Positions 13,374 to 25,542 of a stretch of DNA of 64,000 nt are shown here, piece after piece; the first letter of the stretch is position 1; each line of letters begins with the position of its first letter. Origin of the DNA: Hirundichthys speculiger (lineage: Eukaryota; Chordata; Actinopteri; Beloniformes; Exocoetidae); assembly GCA_018398805.1 (NCBI GenBank), contig JAGFBZ010000814.1, positions 1,364,001 through 1,428,000 on the forward strand, read 5' to 3'. The notes beneath the pieces were generated by a model. That model was not told where the DNA came from. It did not search any database and saw nothing but the letters and a program-made list of their open reading frames with translations. A program made the position numbers and the translations under genes.

Positions 13374-13382
13374 ATGTATTAG
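13374..13382 (+). promoter_or_regulatory. Three-codon upstream ORF in the adra1a leader
   Basis: ATG TAT TAG (Met-Tyr-stop) lies in the inferred 5' leader and ends 39 nt before the adra1a start codon. Minimal uORFs can lower or regulate translation. Whether this one is on the mature mRNA depends on the inferred exon start at 13357. Confidence 0.35.
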
Positions 13383-13421
13383 CTGACCTTTGCCTGCACA
13401 GAACAGTGTCAGGTATCATTG

Positions 13422-16400
13422 ATGCTGATGGTTCCCGTGCTGGACAATATGACCGCATCTTCTCTGACACAGAACTGCTCCAACTGCAGCCACGTTTTCG
13501 TACCAGAGCTCAATGTGGTCAAAGCTGTGGCTTTGGGTATAGTTCTTGGTGTCTTCATCATGTTTGGAGTTGTTGGAAACATCCTGGTAATCCTCTCTGT
13601 GGCTTGTCATCGGCACCTGCGGACAGTCACGCATTATTTTATTGTTAACCTGGCGGTGGCTGACTTGCTACTGAGCTCCACTGTACTACCTTTCTCTGCC
13701 ATTTTTGAGATTCTGGATCGCTGGGTGTTTGGACGGGCTTTTTGTAATGTTTGGGCAGCTGTGGATGTGCTCTGCTGCACGGCTTCCATTATGAGCCTCT
13801 GTGTCATCTCCGTTGACCGCTACATTGGAGTCAGTTACCCTCTTCGGTACCCAGCCATCGTAACAAAGCACAGGGCTCTGTTGGCCGTGACATTGCTGTG
13901 GGCGCTCTCCATCATCATATCCATTGGACCTTTGTTTGGTTGGAAAGAACCGCCACCAGAGGACGAATCCATCTGCAAGATCACAGAGGAGCCAGGATAC
14001 GCAATCTTCTCGGCTGTGGGGTCCTTCTATCTCCCCCTCGCTATCATATTGGTCATGTACTGCCGAGTTTATGTGGTTGCTCACAGAGAGAGTCAGGGCC
14101 TGAGAGAGGGCCACAAGACAGAGAAGTCAGACTCAGAGCAGGTGATACTCAGGATACACCGTGGAAACACAACTGTTTCAGAGGATGAGGCCCTTCGCAG
14201 CCGCACACATTTTGCCCTTCGATTGCTCAAGTTCTCACGGGAGAAGAAGGCTGCCAAGACTTTGGGGATTGTTGTTGGCTGCTTTGTGTTGTGCTGGCTG
14301 CCCTTTTTCCTGGTTCTTCCGATTGGTGAGTATAAAAATATCAATCTTTCATGTGATACATACTTTTCTCATCCAGATTTTACCCAAGATCTCTGATTGT
14401 TTAAATGTTTTAAAGTTAAAGGGAATCATTTTATCTTTTTGTTTTTTGTTTGTTTTATAACAAAATTAAGCCAAAACCTTGCTGCAATCCAAGCCTGTGC
14501 ATACACCAAGTTGCCAAAGTAGTTTGACCCCACAAGGCCTAAAATGAAGTACAACAGAATGTTATAAGAAATGCACAGGTATGATATGAAAGATGGCTCA
14601 GAGTCGAGTACGCTGACTCATGGCTGGATGCAAATAGGTCTGTATACATCCCAGATTCAGGTTACCAGTTGAGGCTCATGATAGGTTTGAATATAGTTAC
14701 ATTTAATAATTGCAACTCCAAATGGGCTCAAAATTCACACACACAAACTTTTAGTGAGTTATTACCAGAGCAAAGCCAAGTGTATTGGCCTGATTCCATT
14801 CATCTGAAATATCCGTTTAATTTGGTGCTGCGCCCCTCAAAGCTCGCAGTTTGTTTGTTTTTTTTTACACAAAAAGTTACGTTTTTCAGTTTTTTTTTTC
14901 ATCCATCCATCATCTATATCCAGTTATTCCTGTGAAAAGTGATGGGGATCTGTTCCAGCTCCGTTTGGGTGAAATTGTTCCCTTAAATGTTAAAATCCAT
15001 TAAAAGATAAACAATTTAATCCGTCCATTTGCCACTAGTAGTGTGTTTGGTCTCTGTGCTACGCTGGCCCCAGTGTTTACAATTAGTATTTGTCCAAAAA
15101 ACAAGTAAAATAAATTATTGATTGTTCGCTATATATCTTACTGCGTAGAATTGTGAGGATCCACCTTTAAAGCCACCATAAATTCAATTATAAAACTGAA
15201 AAAAAAACAACCTACACATATCATCAGTGAGGCTGATTATTAATTTCACACGGAAATACTTTTTCTAAATTCCCATGTTATAAAATGTTATGATCTGTTT
15301 TATTATAAAATAATGCAAATACTCCCAGACTCAATACAGAGGTTCTTTTCAATTCAGGACAGTCCTGATAATCTCAGAGGTGCTTGCAAGTTTTCTGTAC
15401 AAAAAGCTAAAAAAGGTATGAAAAGGATCTGTGTCTCCATTATTGGAGTTACATTCTGGAATGATGCCAACAGAAATTTAAAATATGTCATTCTTTTTTG
15501 GTATTTAAGAAAATGGTTGGTAAAGCAATTTTTGAAGCTTATGAGTATGATTAACTATCTGTTATTGTGGTTTTTCTTTTTTTTGCTTTTTTTGGAAGTT
15601 GGTAGCCTAAAAAAGTTGATAACATGGGATAGGCTTTATAAGCGGTCTGCTTCTGCCTTTTCAGTCAATATTCAACACATGATTATTGATTTGGTGATTC
15701 TGTGATTCTGTTTGAAATGTCAATACTGTATGCAATATTTGGTGTTGTCATGACTGAATAAGCTAAATTAAACTAAACCAAACTAAATGGAACTTTTAAA
15801 AAAAGGTATCAGTTTACTTTTCCAAATCATATTAGAAAAAACCTGAATGGTCCATTTACATAATTTTAAATACTGTATAAAAAAACATATGTTACATTGA
15901 AGTCGTTATGGAATTTCTTTGGGCACCAGTGGCCTTTATTTACAGTGAAGAGGAGACAGGGGAGGAGACAGGAAACCAGGAAAGACACACAGCAAAGGGT
16001 CGCAGACTGGGAATCACACCTGCGACCACTGCGGGGGGACTGCAGCCTCCGCACATCTGTACATCAGCTACGCAGTGGCCCAGGAAATGTTTTGAGAAAA
16101 AGAAAATCCTGTCTGAAATTAGTAATTCACGCTGGCCAAAAGTATAAGTTGCCCATTTAAGTTAGCTGTTTTTGTAATTAGTTAAATAGGGCTAACGGGT
16201 TTGTCAGTTAGCTTGTGGCTAATTTAGCTGTTCTTTAACATGAAACAACCTAAATCAGATGATTCAGATCTGAAGCTGCAATGAAGGTTAAACATGAATG
16301 AAGAGTTACACCACAAATTGTTCAGCTGATTTGCGGGTAAACTCTTATACTCAGAAGTCTGAGATAGTTTTCAGATTGAAGCTTCAGTTAGTGTAGCCTT

Positions 16401-19400
16401 TTTTTTTTCATAAAACACACACACACAAACGCTATAATAAATAATGACATGGAAAAACTTGAAAGGGAGCTGACGTGATGATTTTCTCAACCATCAGATC
16501 AAGCACTTTGTCTAGCTTGTGCTTGAATTATCATCAGTGACAAGCACTGACACTTCAAGGAGCACTTTAACTTACACAGACTGACAAGACATCAAGACAT
16601 GAAATGAGGTTCCCAACAGCCTCTATGACCCAGTTTTACCTCAGTTACAAGGTCCTGTTGAAAACTTGATGGAGTTGTAAGCACATTATACAAGAAAGCA
16701 TCATTATCAGTCAATTTTAACTTAAATCACACCCTCATGTGTGAGTGTTTGTGTGTGCACACGTGTGTTTCAGCACTGTGTAGTGATCCTGTGAATAAAA
16801 ACAACACAATAAATCTGTACTTTTCTGTTGCCCTTCAGTCTAAAGAAATCATTCACTCTACAGTCTGTTTACAACTCTAGGAAGATGTAAACTGCTGCAA
16901 ATATATTGTAAAGCAACTGTATTAAAAAAAAAAATCACAGTTCAATTCAATCAATTTCACTTTATGTGTACAGCACCAACTTATAATAAAAGTCATCTCA
17001 AGTACTTTACACAGAAAGAAAACAAGTTGCATTCCAGTTAGTCCAGTTCAGTCCAATTGTATTCCAATTCAATCCAGTTTATTGTAATTCCTATTCATTC
17101 CAATTGAGTTCAGATTCTAATATATATAATAATATAAGAAGAAGAAAGAAAGAAAAATAAAAATTAAAAAAATAGAACCCACAGAATGCATGAAAACTTC
17201 ACTTCTGAGCAAGTACATGGCAACATCCATCCATTATTTATGCCCGCTTAGTCCTATGCAGGGTCAGGGGATCTGCTGGAGTCTATCCCAGCTCTCTTGG
17301 AGCCAAAGGCAGGGGTACACCCTAGACAGGTCGCCAGTCCATCGCAGGGCCACATGGCAATAGTAAAGTGTAAAAAAAAAAAAAAAGAAACATTGTTAAA
17401 AAGTAGAAAAAAAAACTACAGCAGAAATCAGACAAAGGGATGGCAACCATCTGTAGGAAGTCTGAAATGACTGGAAAGAGAGAGACCAACAAACAAATTA
17501 GTCAGGGATATTTACCCGAGAGACACAAAGGAAAATAATGTTAATTTGAATTAAAATGAAACATACATCAGAAAAGATTAAAGACAGCAGAGTGAAGGAA
17601 GAGTCTAGAAAGAAGACCACCATGGGAGGTCCCAGAGCAGTTGAACTGGATAGCAGCATAGCTAAAGGAACATAACTAAAGGGACGTAACTATATTATCT
17701 GACTGCACAGGCCACATTTAGGACAAATATCAACAAAATTTGTGTTTAGGGTGAGATATGCATCTCTTAAAAAAAAAAAACAACGAACATTCTTGTTACA
17801 ATGTACCCATATACGATTTAAGCAAACACAGAGGAAAAAAGTGGTTGTTGTGACATTTTTTGAAGACACAGTGACATCATTACGTGCTCTGAACAATATA
17901 GAGTAAGTTTTGTTTTTACAAAGGTGAGAACACAGTCTGTAGAGACTACGTATGTGGAGTCTCTGGTAGCATCAGTCAGCAAACAGTAAAGCTTCTCTTT
18001 TGCACCAGTCAGGTCAGCCTCATCAAATTACATTTTTATTTGTCTGGTGCCAGAAGAAGTCATCAGAGGCTTTGCTGAAGCAAATGTACAAAAACAGACC
18101 TATGTAAGTAGTCCTTTACATGAGCTGCATTGAATATTGTCACCGATTGCTCCTATTTATATCATTATATTATGGGCGTAATGATGTATAATAATGAATG
18201 TGAAGTGAAAGATTATTTCACTGTTCTATTTTATGTAATATGTCTGACTGCAGCTAATGATTAAAGTCATTAATTTGCTCAGATTTTCTCAGTGGATTGA
18301 TTCAGAATCTTAGAAAATAATCTGTGTATCCCAAAATAACCCATCTCAATGTTGGCTTTGTCCGAACCTGTAACTCAACACTAGAAATGACAAATGTAGT
18401 AACAACACATTTGAACTGGTGGAACTGAGAATGTTTAAGTTTGTACATTAAATGGGATGCATAACAAAAGATAGTTTCTAAATACAGTATGTGAACTAAA
18501 GCTAAATACTGCAGATCTACACAGGATTTATTCTTTAACAAACAACACAGAGATTTTCATGCTCCACACATCCTGTAAGTCAAAATTTTATCTTGAAAAA
18601 TAACTAGTAGCAAAGGTTTTGTCAGTAAGGCGAAGAGTGGAATATTACCTCTGAAACTCAGTGGATTAGAAGCAGGAATAGTAAAACACACATATGTCAG
18701 TTTTGAACAATAACAAGATTCTGCTTAAATGCCAGTTGCCACTGATTTCCACCAGCACCTCCTGGAGCTTTGAATAAATAAGCACCTGCTTTTTACCCTC
18801 AACGTAATTTTAGGAGAGCTGAATGCCAATGCCAAGCCCGTCCCATTGCACTCAAAAGCCAGATTTTAGTGAGTTGTTTTCACCAGGGATAAATTGGCTA
18901 AAAGATTACATTTGCTACTTTGTTTAATCCTTTCCAAAATAAGTAAGCTGAGGCAAGTTTCAGGGGGAGTTTGCTTGTTGGACTAATCCTCTGCTATCTG
19001 CAATAACATTGTCCAATTCCTGAGTGAGCTTTAAAGGTGCTTTTATGCAGGTTTAGTCACTTATGTTCAGAGATAAATCATCTCAGCAGTGAACGATCAG
19101 ATGGCTTGCTTTCAATCTGTTTGCTGAATTAAGTACGGCACACAATCCCCTGCCTTTAGCATTGCAAAAAACAAACAAGAAAGGTTTTTTTTTTTTTTTA
19201 CTTTTATAATCTTTGACGTCATAAATTGAAATTAGCTTGTGAGACTTGATCACTCACATTAACATGTGAGTCCAACCACTGTTAGAGAGCAATTTGACTT
19301 TTGCATTAATTTGTTTTACAGATCCATTCGTCGATTTATTCTGCGGCCAGGTTTTAAAGCACTCAAATAATTTAGGGGGTAGGTCTTGTTAAGTGAATTA

Positions 19401-22400
19401 GACCTTTGAGGTACCACACTGAGGTTATTAGCATTCCCATGAGCCTCACTGCCTGCTAAGCACTGTATTAGATATATTAAACCAAAGGGTAGACGTCATA
19501 AGCTATATGAATCTTTCATATCTGACATCTTCCTCTCCTTCCCATCTGTAAACAAAAGCTGAAATTTCAAATCATGAGATATTTAAAGCTCAAGCGCTTG
19601 CATGGTCTCGTCATATCTGTTGCTGCCGCACGTCTTCTCTTGTGTTTACGACTGATCTCATCACCGTGTTACTCTTCAGTGACAGATAAAGTCATCACAT
19701 TGGGCTTGGAGCTTTTATAATCGGTCTCCCACAAGCACCTAGCTTGATGATGACCAGCTTGAAGGGAAATAATCTCAAGGCTTGCCAGTGTTGAGTTTTC
19801 CAGCTTGTGCTATTGACAAGCAGATACGAAATTTGTATAAAACAAACCCTCACATATCCTGTATGGTTTTATTGTATGGTTTATATAACAGCTGCTACCA
19901 TTAGGTTAAGTAGTTTTAGGTTTAGAAAAAAGTAAAAGTCTCAGCTTTCTAATGCTTCTGTATCAATGCTGGCATCGCTGTCATTGCTAAATCTGTCATT
20001 GTCACTGGATGATGATAGATTTAGCAATGGCTCACCAAGCAGTGGTTTAAGTTTGGCATTTTGAGCTGGACAACTGATTGGGTTTGATGAAGTAGACTTC
20101 CCTATGTCATCAGAGAAAATAAAACACTTGATCATGGCCATCATCTTAAAAAATGTGAGTTGCTTGGCCTTATATTTATTTGTCAGTTGTCCTCCCTCCT
20201 TGACATTTCAGAGGTCCCTGTCCAGAACTATTGGGTAGTATAAAGTGAACCGTTGCAAGACAAATTTGTCTGATATCAAATAAGAACATGAGGCTTTGAG
20301 GGCCAAATGTTTTAAAGTATGCTCATTTTCATTAATCTACAAATGCATCAAGGAAAAGGAAGATAAAGGAAATAACCCTAACCTGTTTGATCCTTTTTTA
20401 TGCATAAATTACATTCTCAAACGTGATTAAATATGCCCACAACCTCTCAAGTCTGTCATGGCTGTAGTTTGTTTTCTATAACCTCCTGAGTTAATATTTT
20501 CCATGAAATGGTAAAATCAACTTCTAATATGTTCTTTATGTTCCACTGGGAAGTATGGGCTTATGAGATTTGCAAATCATTGCATTCCATTTTTCAAACA
20601 GCATCTCAACTTTTTTTTTGGACTTGCATATGGCTCCTGTCAAAACACAAAGATGCTCAAAGGGATCAAGGATTCTAAATGTCAGAAATAACTCCTCAAG
20701 GAGACTTGACTGACTTGACTGCCACTCTTTTCTGTACACCATTAAACACTGCCCCACAGCTACAGATGTGACAGATGACTTCTACCTGAATTAACACCAA
20801 AGGCACGTCTAGGATTCACTGTGAATTAGTCACTCTGACCTTCGCCCCTGGCACCAAAGCTTTAACCAATAACCAACCAATTAACCAATGGCAAAGAGAA
20901 GAACACATACAAAATCAAAAGGGAATGTGTGCAAGGCTTTCCTTGTTGAAAAATTCCCAGAGTTCAATTCATAGCGTAATTTTCAAGTCTTATGTAAAAT
21001 AACAGCAATGTCATGGTTGAAGATTTGTTGCTTATCTGCAACTGCAGTGATCAACATTTAAAATAGTCATAACGTTTTAGTAGAAATAAATATTCCTTGT
21101 TTCATTTCTAAAGTTTTATGCATCAAGTCTTAATTTAAAAAAAATAATCTTCTTGTCCTTACCTGATATTAACATTATACTATATTATTAGTGCACTAGA
21201 TACAACCTCAGATACAACCTCAAGAAATGACTGAAAAATGCTGGCGTAGGCTGCCAGGTAGCTCAGTCATCAGAGCAGCGGCCCAGGAGACGAACCGTCC
21301 TCCAGCAGTGGTCGCAGGTTTGACTCCTGGCCTGTGACCCTTTGCTGTGTGTCTGCCCCACTTTCCTGTCTTTTCAACTTTCAATCATAAAGGCCACTAG
21401 AGCCAGAAAATCTTTAAAAAGAAAAATACTGATGTGCTAGGTACCCCTAAGGGAAAAATCTCCCCAACATTAGATGGATTTACCATTTGGATGTAGAATT
21501 TGACAGTTCGTGATATTTCTTGGAATGACACATTTTTCATTCACTCTCATCTTGATCTTAGCAAAACAAAAAAACCTCCTTCAATGAAAAAAGGGGGAAA
21601 AATGTACAAAAGAGTAATTAAAAAAAAATGGATTGACATCCATCAACTGACCAGAAACACAATATTGGGATATATATGTTACACTTTAAAATATCTATTT
21701 ACTGTATCAACATTATGTTTGCTGCCAACCAAAAGCAGCCAAAAAAAGAAAAATTATATCAAATTAAAAAAATTATATATCTCTGTAAACCAGCCCTTAT
21801 AGCAAAAGAATTGCATGTTATGCACCAGATCTGGAAAGAGTCTTCCTTCAGTCAGAACATGTTGTGGTTTGATTGAAGGTAACAAAAACTGCAGTTACAC
21901 AGCCACGGAGGCTTCATTGATTTTGCGCCACAGTATCTAACAGCTGCAATACTTTTCTATTTTTAGTTTTAAAAAAATCTATGAGATGCACTGGCAATAA
22001 TAGAATAGTTCTTTGTTGTGCAGCTGGGGATAAGGTGTATGAGCAGTTCAGGCAGGGAAAAATGAGTTGCTCTCAGACTCTTTACTTTTTCCTTCCAGCC
22101 ATCACCATCTTATTCTTGCAAGCCACCAGCTTTCACAAGACAGCTTCTTTCCTTCTGCCTCAGAAAATAAATGACAAATTGAGGGATATAGCACAAGAAG
22201 CCAGCCATTAAATCTTTTTTATTGTTTTTCTTGCAGCCACTGAATAAGTAACAAGTCACCTCCATTTACCCTGAATAGCAGGCCCTCATGTAATGTGCCT
22301 GTTAAACCATTACCTCAGCTTCTTCATTAAAAATCCCATTCCCATTCGTAAGTACCTCCTTTGATCAAAAGTGGCACAGTTTATACCATACTGTTAAAAC

Positions 22401-23516
22401 CCTAAACCTGGTGGCAAATAGAGAGCTTTAATTCAGTAGAAAATGAACGACTGACATTATTTGTGTCCTGAACAACAGAAATAAAGAGTCATAAACAGAC
22501 AACGCTTAAGCAAATACAGAGATGTGACTCCAAAGCAGCAGATCATCTGTTTATTTCACTGAAATTCAAACTCTGATGAAAGAAGCAACGGTGAGGGGGA
22601 GGGGGGGGGGGGGGACCCCTAAATTAATTTTGGAAAGCTGATAGCATGGCATTAGGCAATATCGGTCAGTCTACCAACTCATATGTCTCAATAACTGTTG
22701 GATGAACTGTCAGAAATACTTTACCCAAATGATGATTGATTAGGGGTGTACACAGACTTTACCTCGAGGGTGCCCAGCAACCAATATTTTCACGTTTTTA
22801 ATTCATTAATAGTTTCTATTAGTAATAGCACCAAATTTACTAAATTTACTGGCACAAATGCTTATATACACATGCAATCCCTCCAAAGAATGATTTCTAA
22901 TAATGATGCTGTTGATTTCTCTATTGTGTCAATGACGAAACTGCTGTTTTTATTCTACTGAAATTTGTGTCCGCTGTCGCTATAGGTTCCATGTTCCCTG
23001 CATATAGACCATCTGACACCGTTTTCAAGATCACCTTCTGGCTCGGATACTTCAACAGCTGCATTAACCCCATAATCTACCCGTGCTCCAACCAGGAATT
23101 TAAAAAAGCTTTCCAGAGTTTACTTGGGGTTCACTGTTTGAAAATGACTCCCAGAGCGCCCCACCATCATCTGAATGTAAGTCAAAATCAAACACAAGGC
23201 CACAGCCTCACTCTCAGCCTTGAAAGCAAGGGGGCTCCCTGCAGACTCAGCCCCTCCTCCTCCATAGGCTCTGTCCAGGACTCCTTCCTCTAGGAGTAGC
23301 GGGGAGTGGAAGGTCTTTTCTGGAGGACCTGGAAGATCCGGGTCAAACAAAACAAGCAGCGCTAAAGTGGCCAAACTGTGCAGTAAAAGTCTCCACCAGA
23401 CTTGCTGCTGCATCTTCAGTGCTGAGACTCCTCCGCAAGAGCCCCCTCCTGTCAGAGACGTTCCCACCATTAAAATCCACCAACTTTCCCTTTCAGGCAA
23501 GGGGGACCCTGTGTAA
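13422..23516 (+). CDS. adra1a: Alpha-1A adrenergic receptor (GPCR)
   Basis: Main exon 13422-14325 encodes residues 1-301 and ends in phase 1 at G|GTGAGT. The next exon starts at 22986 after ...CTATAG. The start [10 protein letters not shown] is the first ATG of the open frame. Visible are N-glycosylation sites (NMT, NCS, NCS), the TM1 [17 protein letters not shown]2 [11 protein letters not shown]3 with the amine-binding Asp in [14 protein letters not shown], the TM5 SFYLPLAII, the alpha-1A loop [16 protein letters not shown]6 [10 protein letters not shown] and TM7 NPIIYP. PLRYP and EEPGY favour 1A over 1B/1D. It is a Gq-coupled catecholamine receptor. Oddity: read straight through, exon 2 stops at 23291-23293 (403 residues). 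The conserved receptor tail (EWKVF..KLCSKS..TCCC..VPTIKIH) lies in another frame up to TAA at 23514-23516, probably joined by a 91-nt intron (23177-23267). Confidence 0.93.
14898..14962 (-). repeat. Dispersed fish repeat, copy 3 (partial)
   Basis: Begins 'catccatccatcatctat' and stops shortly after 'gggatctgttccagctcc'. Inverse orientation to copies 1 and 2. Confidence 0.6.
15313..15789 (+). mobile_element. LINE 3' end (end of ORF2 plus tail)
   Basis: A 130-codon open stretch contains [20 protein letters not shown] and [13 protein letters not shown], matching the 'RxxxxCxSxxGxxLWN' signature at the end of fish LINE ORF2 proteins. It is followed by a tail ending in 'aactaaaccaaactaaa', typical of a LINE 3' repeat. 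5'-truncated and inactive. Confidence 0.6.
15915..16085 (-). mobile_element. tRNA-derived SINE, copy A
   Basis: On the minus strand it shares with the copy at 21246-21418 the blocks 'gcagtggtcgcaggt', 'gaccctttgctgtgtgtct' and 'ataaaggccact'. The head is degenerate. Confidence 0.7.
17224..17355 (-). repeat. Dispersed fish repeat, copy 4
   Basis: Nearly full copy: 'catccattatttatgcccgc', 'atctgctggagtctatccca', 'ggtacaccctagacaggtcg', 'ccagtccatcgcagg'. Confidence 0.85.
20497..20606 (+). mobile_element. Interspersed repeat fragment (shared with 53832-53972)
   Basis: 'ttttccatgaaatggtaaaa', 'atatgttctttatgtt' and 'gagatttgcaaatcattgca' align in the same order with the reverse complement of 53832-53972. 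Two dispersed copies of one element, probably a non-autonomous DNA transposon. Confidence 0.65.
21246..21418 (+). mobile_element. tRNA-derived SINE, copy B
   Basis: The head carries an A-box-like 'taggtagctcagtcatcagag'-type stretch ('tagctcagtcatcagagcag') and a B box 'ggtttgactcc' spaced as in a tRNA promoter. A shared body (gaccctttgctgtgtgtct) and 'ataaaggccact' tail follow. Confidence 0.8.
23177..23267 (+). other. Putative 91-nt intron in the adra1a C-terminal region
   Basis: It begins with a full GTAAGT donor at 23177 exactly on a codon boundary and ends with a pyrimidine-rich acceptor (cccctcctcctccatag). Removing it moves the frame to the one that encodes the conserved adra1a tail at 23268-23516. 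Retention gives a receptor ending [10 protein letters not shown]. However, the retained sequence itself looks related to the human tail (GHSL and IGSVQDSF versus GYTL and VGSRETFY), so a one-base frameshift near 23291 is a rival explanation. Confidence 0.5.
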
Positions 23517-23821
23517 CCACTATAATTATTCAAGTATTAGATATGACTCTTTAAAGGTCAAAGATTATAAGATATTTAATTTTCTTATTTTGGAACCATG
23601 TCTTCTTTTCAAATATCTCCACTTTGATGTAGGACTGGTATTTTGTCTTTTCTGGATATGTGATCATTAAATACATGGCTGCTTTAGAGATAGCTTTTTA
23701 CTAGCTTTTTTAAAAATGCAATAATACAGAGATATATGGAATATGGAAAAGCAGGAAGACACTGAAGCCTTCACCTGACGTGGACCAACTGAGTAAAAGA
23801 TTTCTAAATGTTTGCTTACTT

Positions 23822-23892
23822 TGTCCATCCATCCATCCATCCATCCATTATCTATACCTGCTTGTTTCTGTGCAGGGTCACAGGGTGCTTGC
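23822..23892 (-). repeat. Dispersed fish repeat, copy 5 (partial), with CCAT tandem
   Basis: A (CCAT)n run followed by 'tatctatacctgcttgtttc' and 'gtgcagggtcacaggg'. Confidence 0.7.
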
Positions 23893-25482
23893 TTTATATT
23901 GAACAAAATTGTCTTAAATCTGTAAAAATGTAAATAGGAAAGTTTCATCCAGGACATCAGAAAATATTGAAAAAAAATTGATGCCCCTGTTGTCCTCAAA
24001 GTTTGCCGAATGTTCTGTTTGTGTTAATGTTGTGTACTATTCTGTGCACAGTAAAAACCAGTCAACCTCACATACTTTGTGTCATTTTACAATTCATTTT
24101 TTCCATATATTCCCAAGAAAGGAATTATCAACACATTTTTGGTCTTCTGATGTTTATTTACATTGTTCTTTTTTATGGGTTGACTCACAGGATATATTGC
24201 TTCTCAAAACTTGTAGGCTGGATCATATACCCACATTCCCACAATTTCATGTACCCCCGAGCAGAGCCAGATGGATGTCTTAATATATTTCTGTGGAATT
24301 TTGACTGACCTTGTGGTTGCTGGCCTCAATCCTGACTGACCCCAAGCCTCTTAAAAAATCCACCAGATTTAGAGATGTCAAGCTTAGTCTCACACAGTCT
24401 CAGACATTCTTCTCTCAGGCTGCACTCCTTTTCTATTTCAGATCATTTTTAAACAGCGGTCTATATATATAAATATATATATATAGAGAAGCCACAATGT
24501 TTTCCTCAGCCTTCATTAGGCCGCCAGTGTGTGTACTTTTCAATGACATCCAAACCAAAGATGAGGAACTGAGTGTGTTGAGTGTGAATTCAAGTTTTCA
24601 AGTGTCTCTGCTTACGCAGTAGCAGCAAAGGGCAAGAGGACAACTGCTGCCAAATGTATCGATTTATTTCCTCTTGGCTACTCTCTCTGTAGCACCAAGA
24701 TGCGCTCCCTTTCGGATGTGGGTGGAAAGAGATGCAGTCAGCATCGTTAAGCCAGCCTCCCCCTCTCCATGTTAAGTTCAGTTGTAGAAGTGGAGTGGAC
24801 AGCTTTCCCACAGGGGAGGGACCCGGCATAGCTGCAAGAGCGCACGTGACTGTCCTCGTTGTCATTGACTGGCATGTCTGTGAACCTGTAAATCACATCG
24901 TCTCTGCGCAGATGCCATTAAGAGGAGAGCAACCAGGTCTAGCAATAAATTACAGATGGTAGAGATGACCTAATTCACTCCTCCCCGTATTGTCTCTAAT
25001 TATAGAAAGTGGTGTGATTATGAACAGGACATCAGCCAAAAAATACCTGTGTGCAGTACTTTATAAAGATATATAATCTTCCAAATGCAGTAGCTGTAAT
25101 AAACACTATAAATAGATGTGCTGCTTTGCCACACTCAGATGCAGAATGGATCCCCAGGTTTTATCCAGCAGAATATTCTGATTTCCATTGTTCTTATGAT
25201 CTCCATGGTCTACATCTACTGAATAATTGAATTATTGTTTAGTTGTTCAATTACATTTCTGTGCACACTTTTAATGATTATAAGAGGTTTATTGTTAATG
25301 TTTCTCTATTAATGCAGAAGACCGTCTGTGTCATGACAGATCAATTATGGGAGGGAGTGTGGTCTTATAATAGCAGTCTCTCCGTTTCACTGGACTGAAA
25401 GCAGCACGTGCTGCTGGTGACTCATATTTACACACGTTCCACCAAGAGGCTTTTAGCCTTGTAAGAACCTCCATGAGGTTTT

Positions 25483-25495
25483 TTTTTTTTTCCTT

Positions 25496-25528
<33 letters not shown>

Positions 25529-25542
25529 GGGGGGGGGGGGGT
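25483..25542. repeat. Long T-run followed by G-run
   Basis: About 11 Ts, a short spacer (ccttg), about 31 Ts and then about 14 Gs. Same T-to-G arrangement as 8052-8092. Confidence 0.9.

Larger units (their letters stand above)
14326..22985 (+). other. adra1a intron, 8.66 kb
   Basis: No receptor exon recognised inside. Contents include repeat copies at 14898-14962 and 17224-17355, a LINE 3' fragment at 15313-15789, SINEs at 15915-16085 and 21246-21418, and a MITE-like fragment at 20497-20606. Confidence 0.75.

Noticed and set aside
13686..14114. 142-codon minus-strand ORF
   Set aside because: Antisense shadow of the receptor's transmembrane exon.
15313..15705. 130-codon plus-strand ORF as a gene
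   Set aside because: It carries the C-terminal signature of LINE ORF2 and a LINE tail, with no start of its own.
21246..21330. tRNA gene
   Set aside because: A- and B-box-like motifs are present, but the body and tail match the second copy at 15915-16085, so it is a SINE head and not a folding tRNA.
13422..23516. Receptor as adra1d, because tmem230 is adjacent
   Set aside because: PLRYP, EEPGY and [14 protein letters not shown] match alpha-1A; alpha-1D has different residues in these places. The dpysl2-bnip3l-ppp2r2a neighbours also fit adra1a.
23120..23533. 137-codon minus-strand ORF
   Set aside because: It mirrors the adra1a tail, which is clearly coding on the plus strand; no motif of its own.
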